Positions 6,437-6,767 of a DNA stretch of 6,767 nucleotides are shown here, in pieces. Source of the stretch: Candidatus Latescibacterota bacterium (GTDB taxonomy: Bacteria > Latescibacterota > Latescibacteria > Latescibacterales > Latescibacteraceae); NCBI GenBank assembly GCA_018656855.1, contig JABHYP010000555.1:1-6767 (forward strand), given 5' to 3'. The first letter of the stretch is position 1. Each line of letters starts with the position of its first letter. Position numbers and translations under genes: made by a program. The notes under the pieces were generated by a model. The model saw only the letters and a list, made by a program, of their open reading frames with translations, made no database searches and was not told the DNA's origin.

Positions 6437-6767
6437 ATGAAAAACACGACAAAAAATATGGCAGGTTCCGTATTAGTAGTCGGAGCCGGCATTGCCGGTA
6501 TGCAGTCCGCCCTGGACTGTGCGAACGCTGGCTTCAAGGTTTATCTTCTTGAGGAACAGCCATCCATCGGCGGTAATATGGCTCGTCTTGACAAGACGTT
6601 CCCGACCAACGACTGCGCGATGTGTATGATATCACCGAAACTCGTGGAAACGGGCCGCCACCTCAACATTGACATCATCTCGTACGCCGACCTCCTCAAC
6701 TTAGAGGGCGATGCCGGTAATTTTACAGCCACTATCGGGAAACGTGCGCGGTTTGTCGACGAGGAGA
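6437..6767 (+). CDS. hdrA: HdrA/QmoA-like FAD-iron-sulfur subunit, 5' part
   Basis: The frame is open from ATG 6437 to the right edge (110 codons visible). The product starts directly with an FAD-binding Rossmann motif, VLVVGAGIAGMQSALDCA (GAGIAG at 16-21), followed by the acidic strand end VYLLEE and the HdrA hallmark IGGNMARLDKTFPTNDCAMCMISPKLVE (44-71). Cys60 and Cys63 of NDCAMC are among the conserved HdrA iron-sulfur ligands. HdrA carries the flavin that splits or merges electron flows and docks HdrC-HdrB. The N-terminal iron-sulfur domain of methanogen HdrA is absent, so this is a short bacterial or QmoA-like form; the rest is beyond the window. An in-frame TTG at 6425, preceded by AGGAAA (6415-6420), is a plausible alternative start adding four residues. 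The DNA is G+C-rich compared with the methyltransferase gene just upstream. Confidence 0.9.
   Translation, partial: MKNTTKNMAGSVLVVGAGIAGMQSALDCANAGFKVYLLEEQPSIGGNMARLDKTFPTNDCAMCMISPKLVETGRHLNIDIISYADLLNLEGDAGNFTATIGKRARFVDEE

Noticed and set aside
6541..6732. Minus-strand frame opposite hdrA
   Set aside because: It lies antisense to the conserved FAD and iron-sulfur motifs of hdrA and has no independent support.

Overview
The window looks like chromosomal DNA of an AT-rich, anaerobic, probably uncultured bacterium. The support is an hdrC-hdrB-(methyltransferase)-hdrA cluster of iron-sulfur and flavin electron-transfer proteins, a lone LarE-type sulfur transferase, a Tat-exported ThuA-like protein, and wide AT-rich intergenic stretches with decayed genes. 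From the general texture of the proteins I would guess a Planctomycetes/Brocadiales-like or similar strict anaerobe, but nothing here proves the taxon.

Left part (1-1925). An unrecognised gene reads leftward off the window edge (1-708, minus). About 500 bases follow without an intact gene, holding a 132-base element with 14-bp perfect inverted ends (1006-1137). Next comes a minus-strand C-terminal remnant of a UmuD-type S24 peptidase (1214-1451), broken by frameshifts and lacking its catalytic serine. Positions 1452-1925 hold at most a 39-codon unrecognised ORF and the thuA leader.

Middle (1926-4187). A Tat-signal ThuA-like protein (1926-2711) is followed by 636 bases with no intact gene. 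In that stretch a second, shorter remnant of a UmuD C-terminus lies on the minus strand (within 2745-2873), so the ThuA gene is flanked by two decayed umuD tails in the same orientation. LarE follows (3348-4187). It has an intact PP-loop and three cysteines at the expected places, but no larB or larC is in the window.

Right part (4188-6767). hdrC (TTG start, good ribosome binding site) overlaps hdrB by 13 bases. A markedly AT-rich class I SAM methyltransferase gene follows 30 bases after hdrB. After a 155-base gap comes the 5' end of a short-type HdrA/QmoA-like FAD protein that runs off the right edge. HdrC should pass electrons through two [4Fe-4S] clusters between the HdrA flavin and the two CCG-type cluster sites of HdrB. 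The methyltransferase separates hdrB from hdrA and is the odd member of this cluster.

I did not find a clearly new biological system. The points most worth checking are the interrupted hdr operon, the unidentified left-edge gene, the paired umuD relics and the inverted-repeat element.
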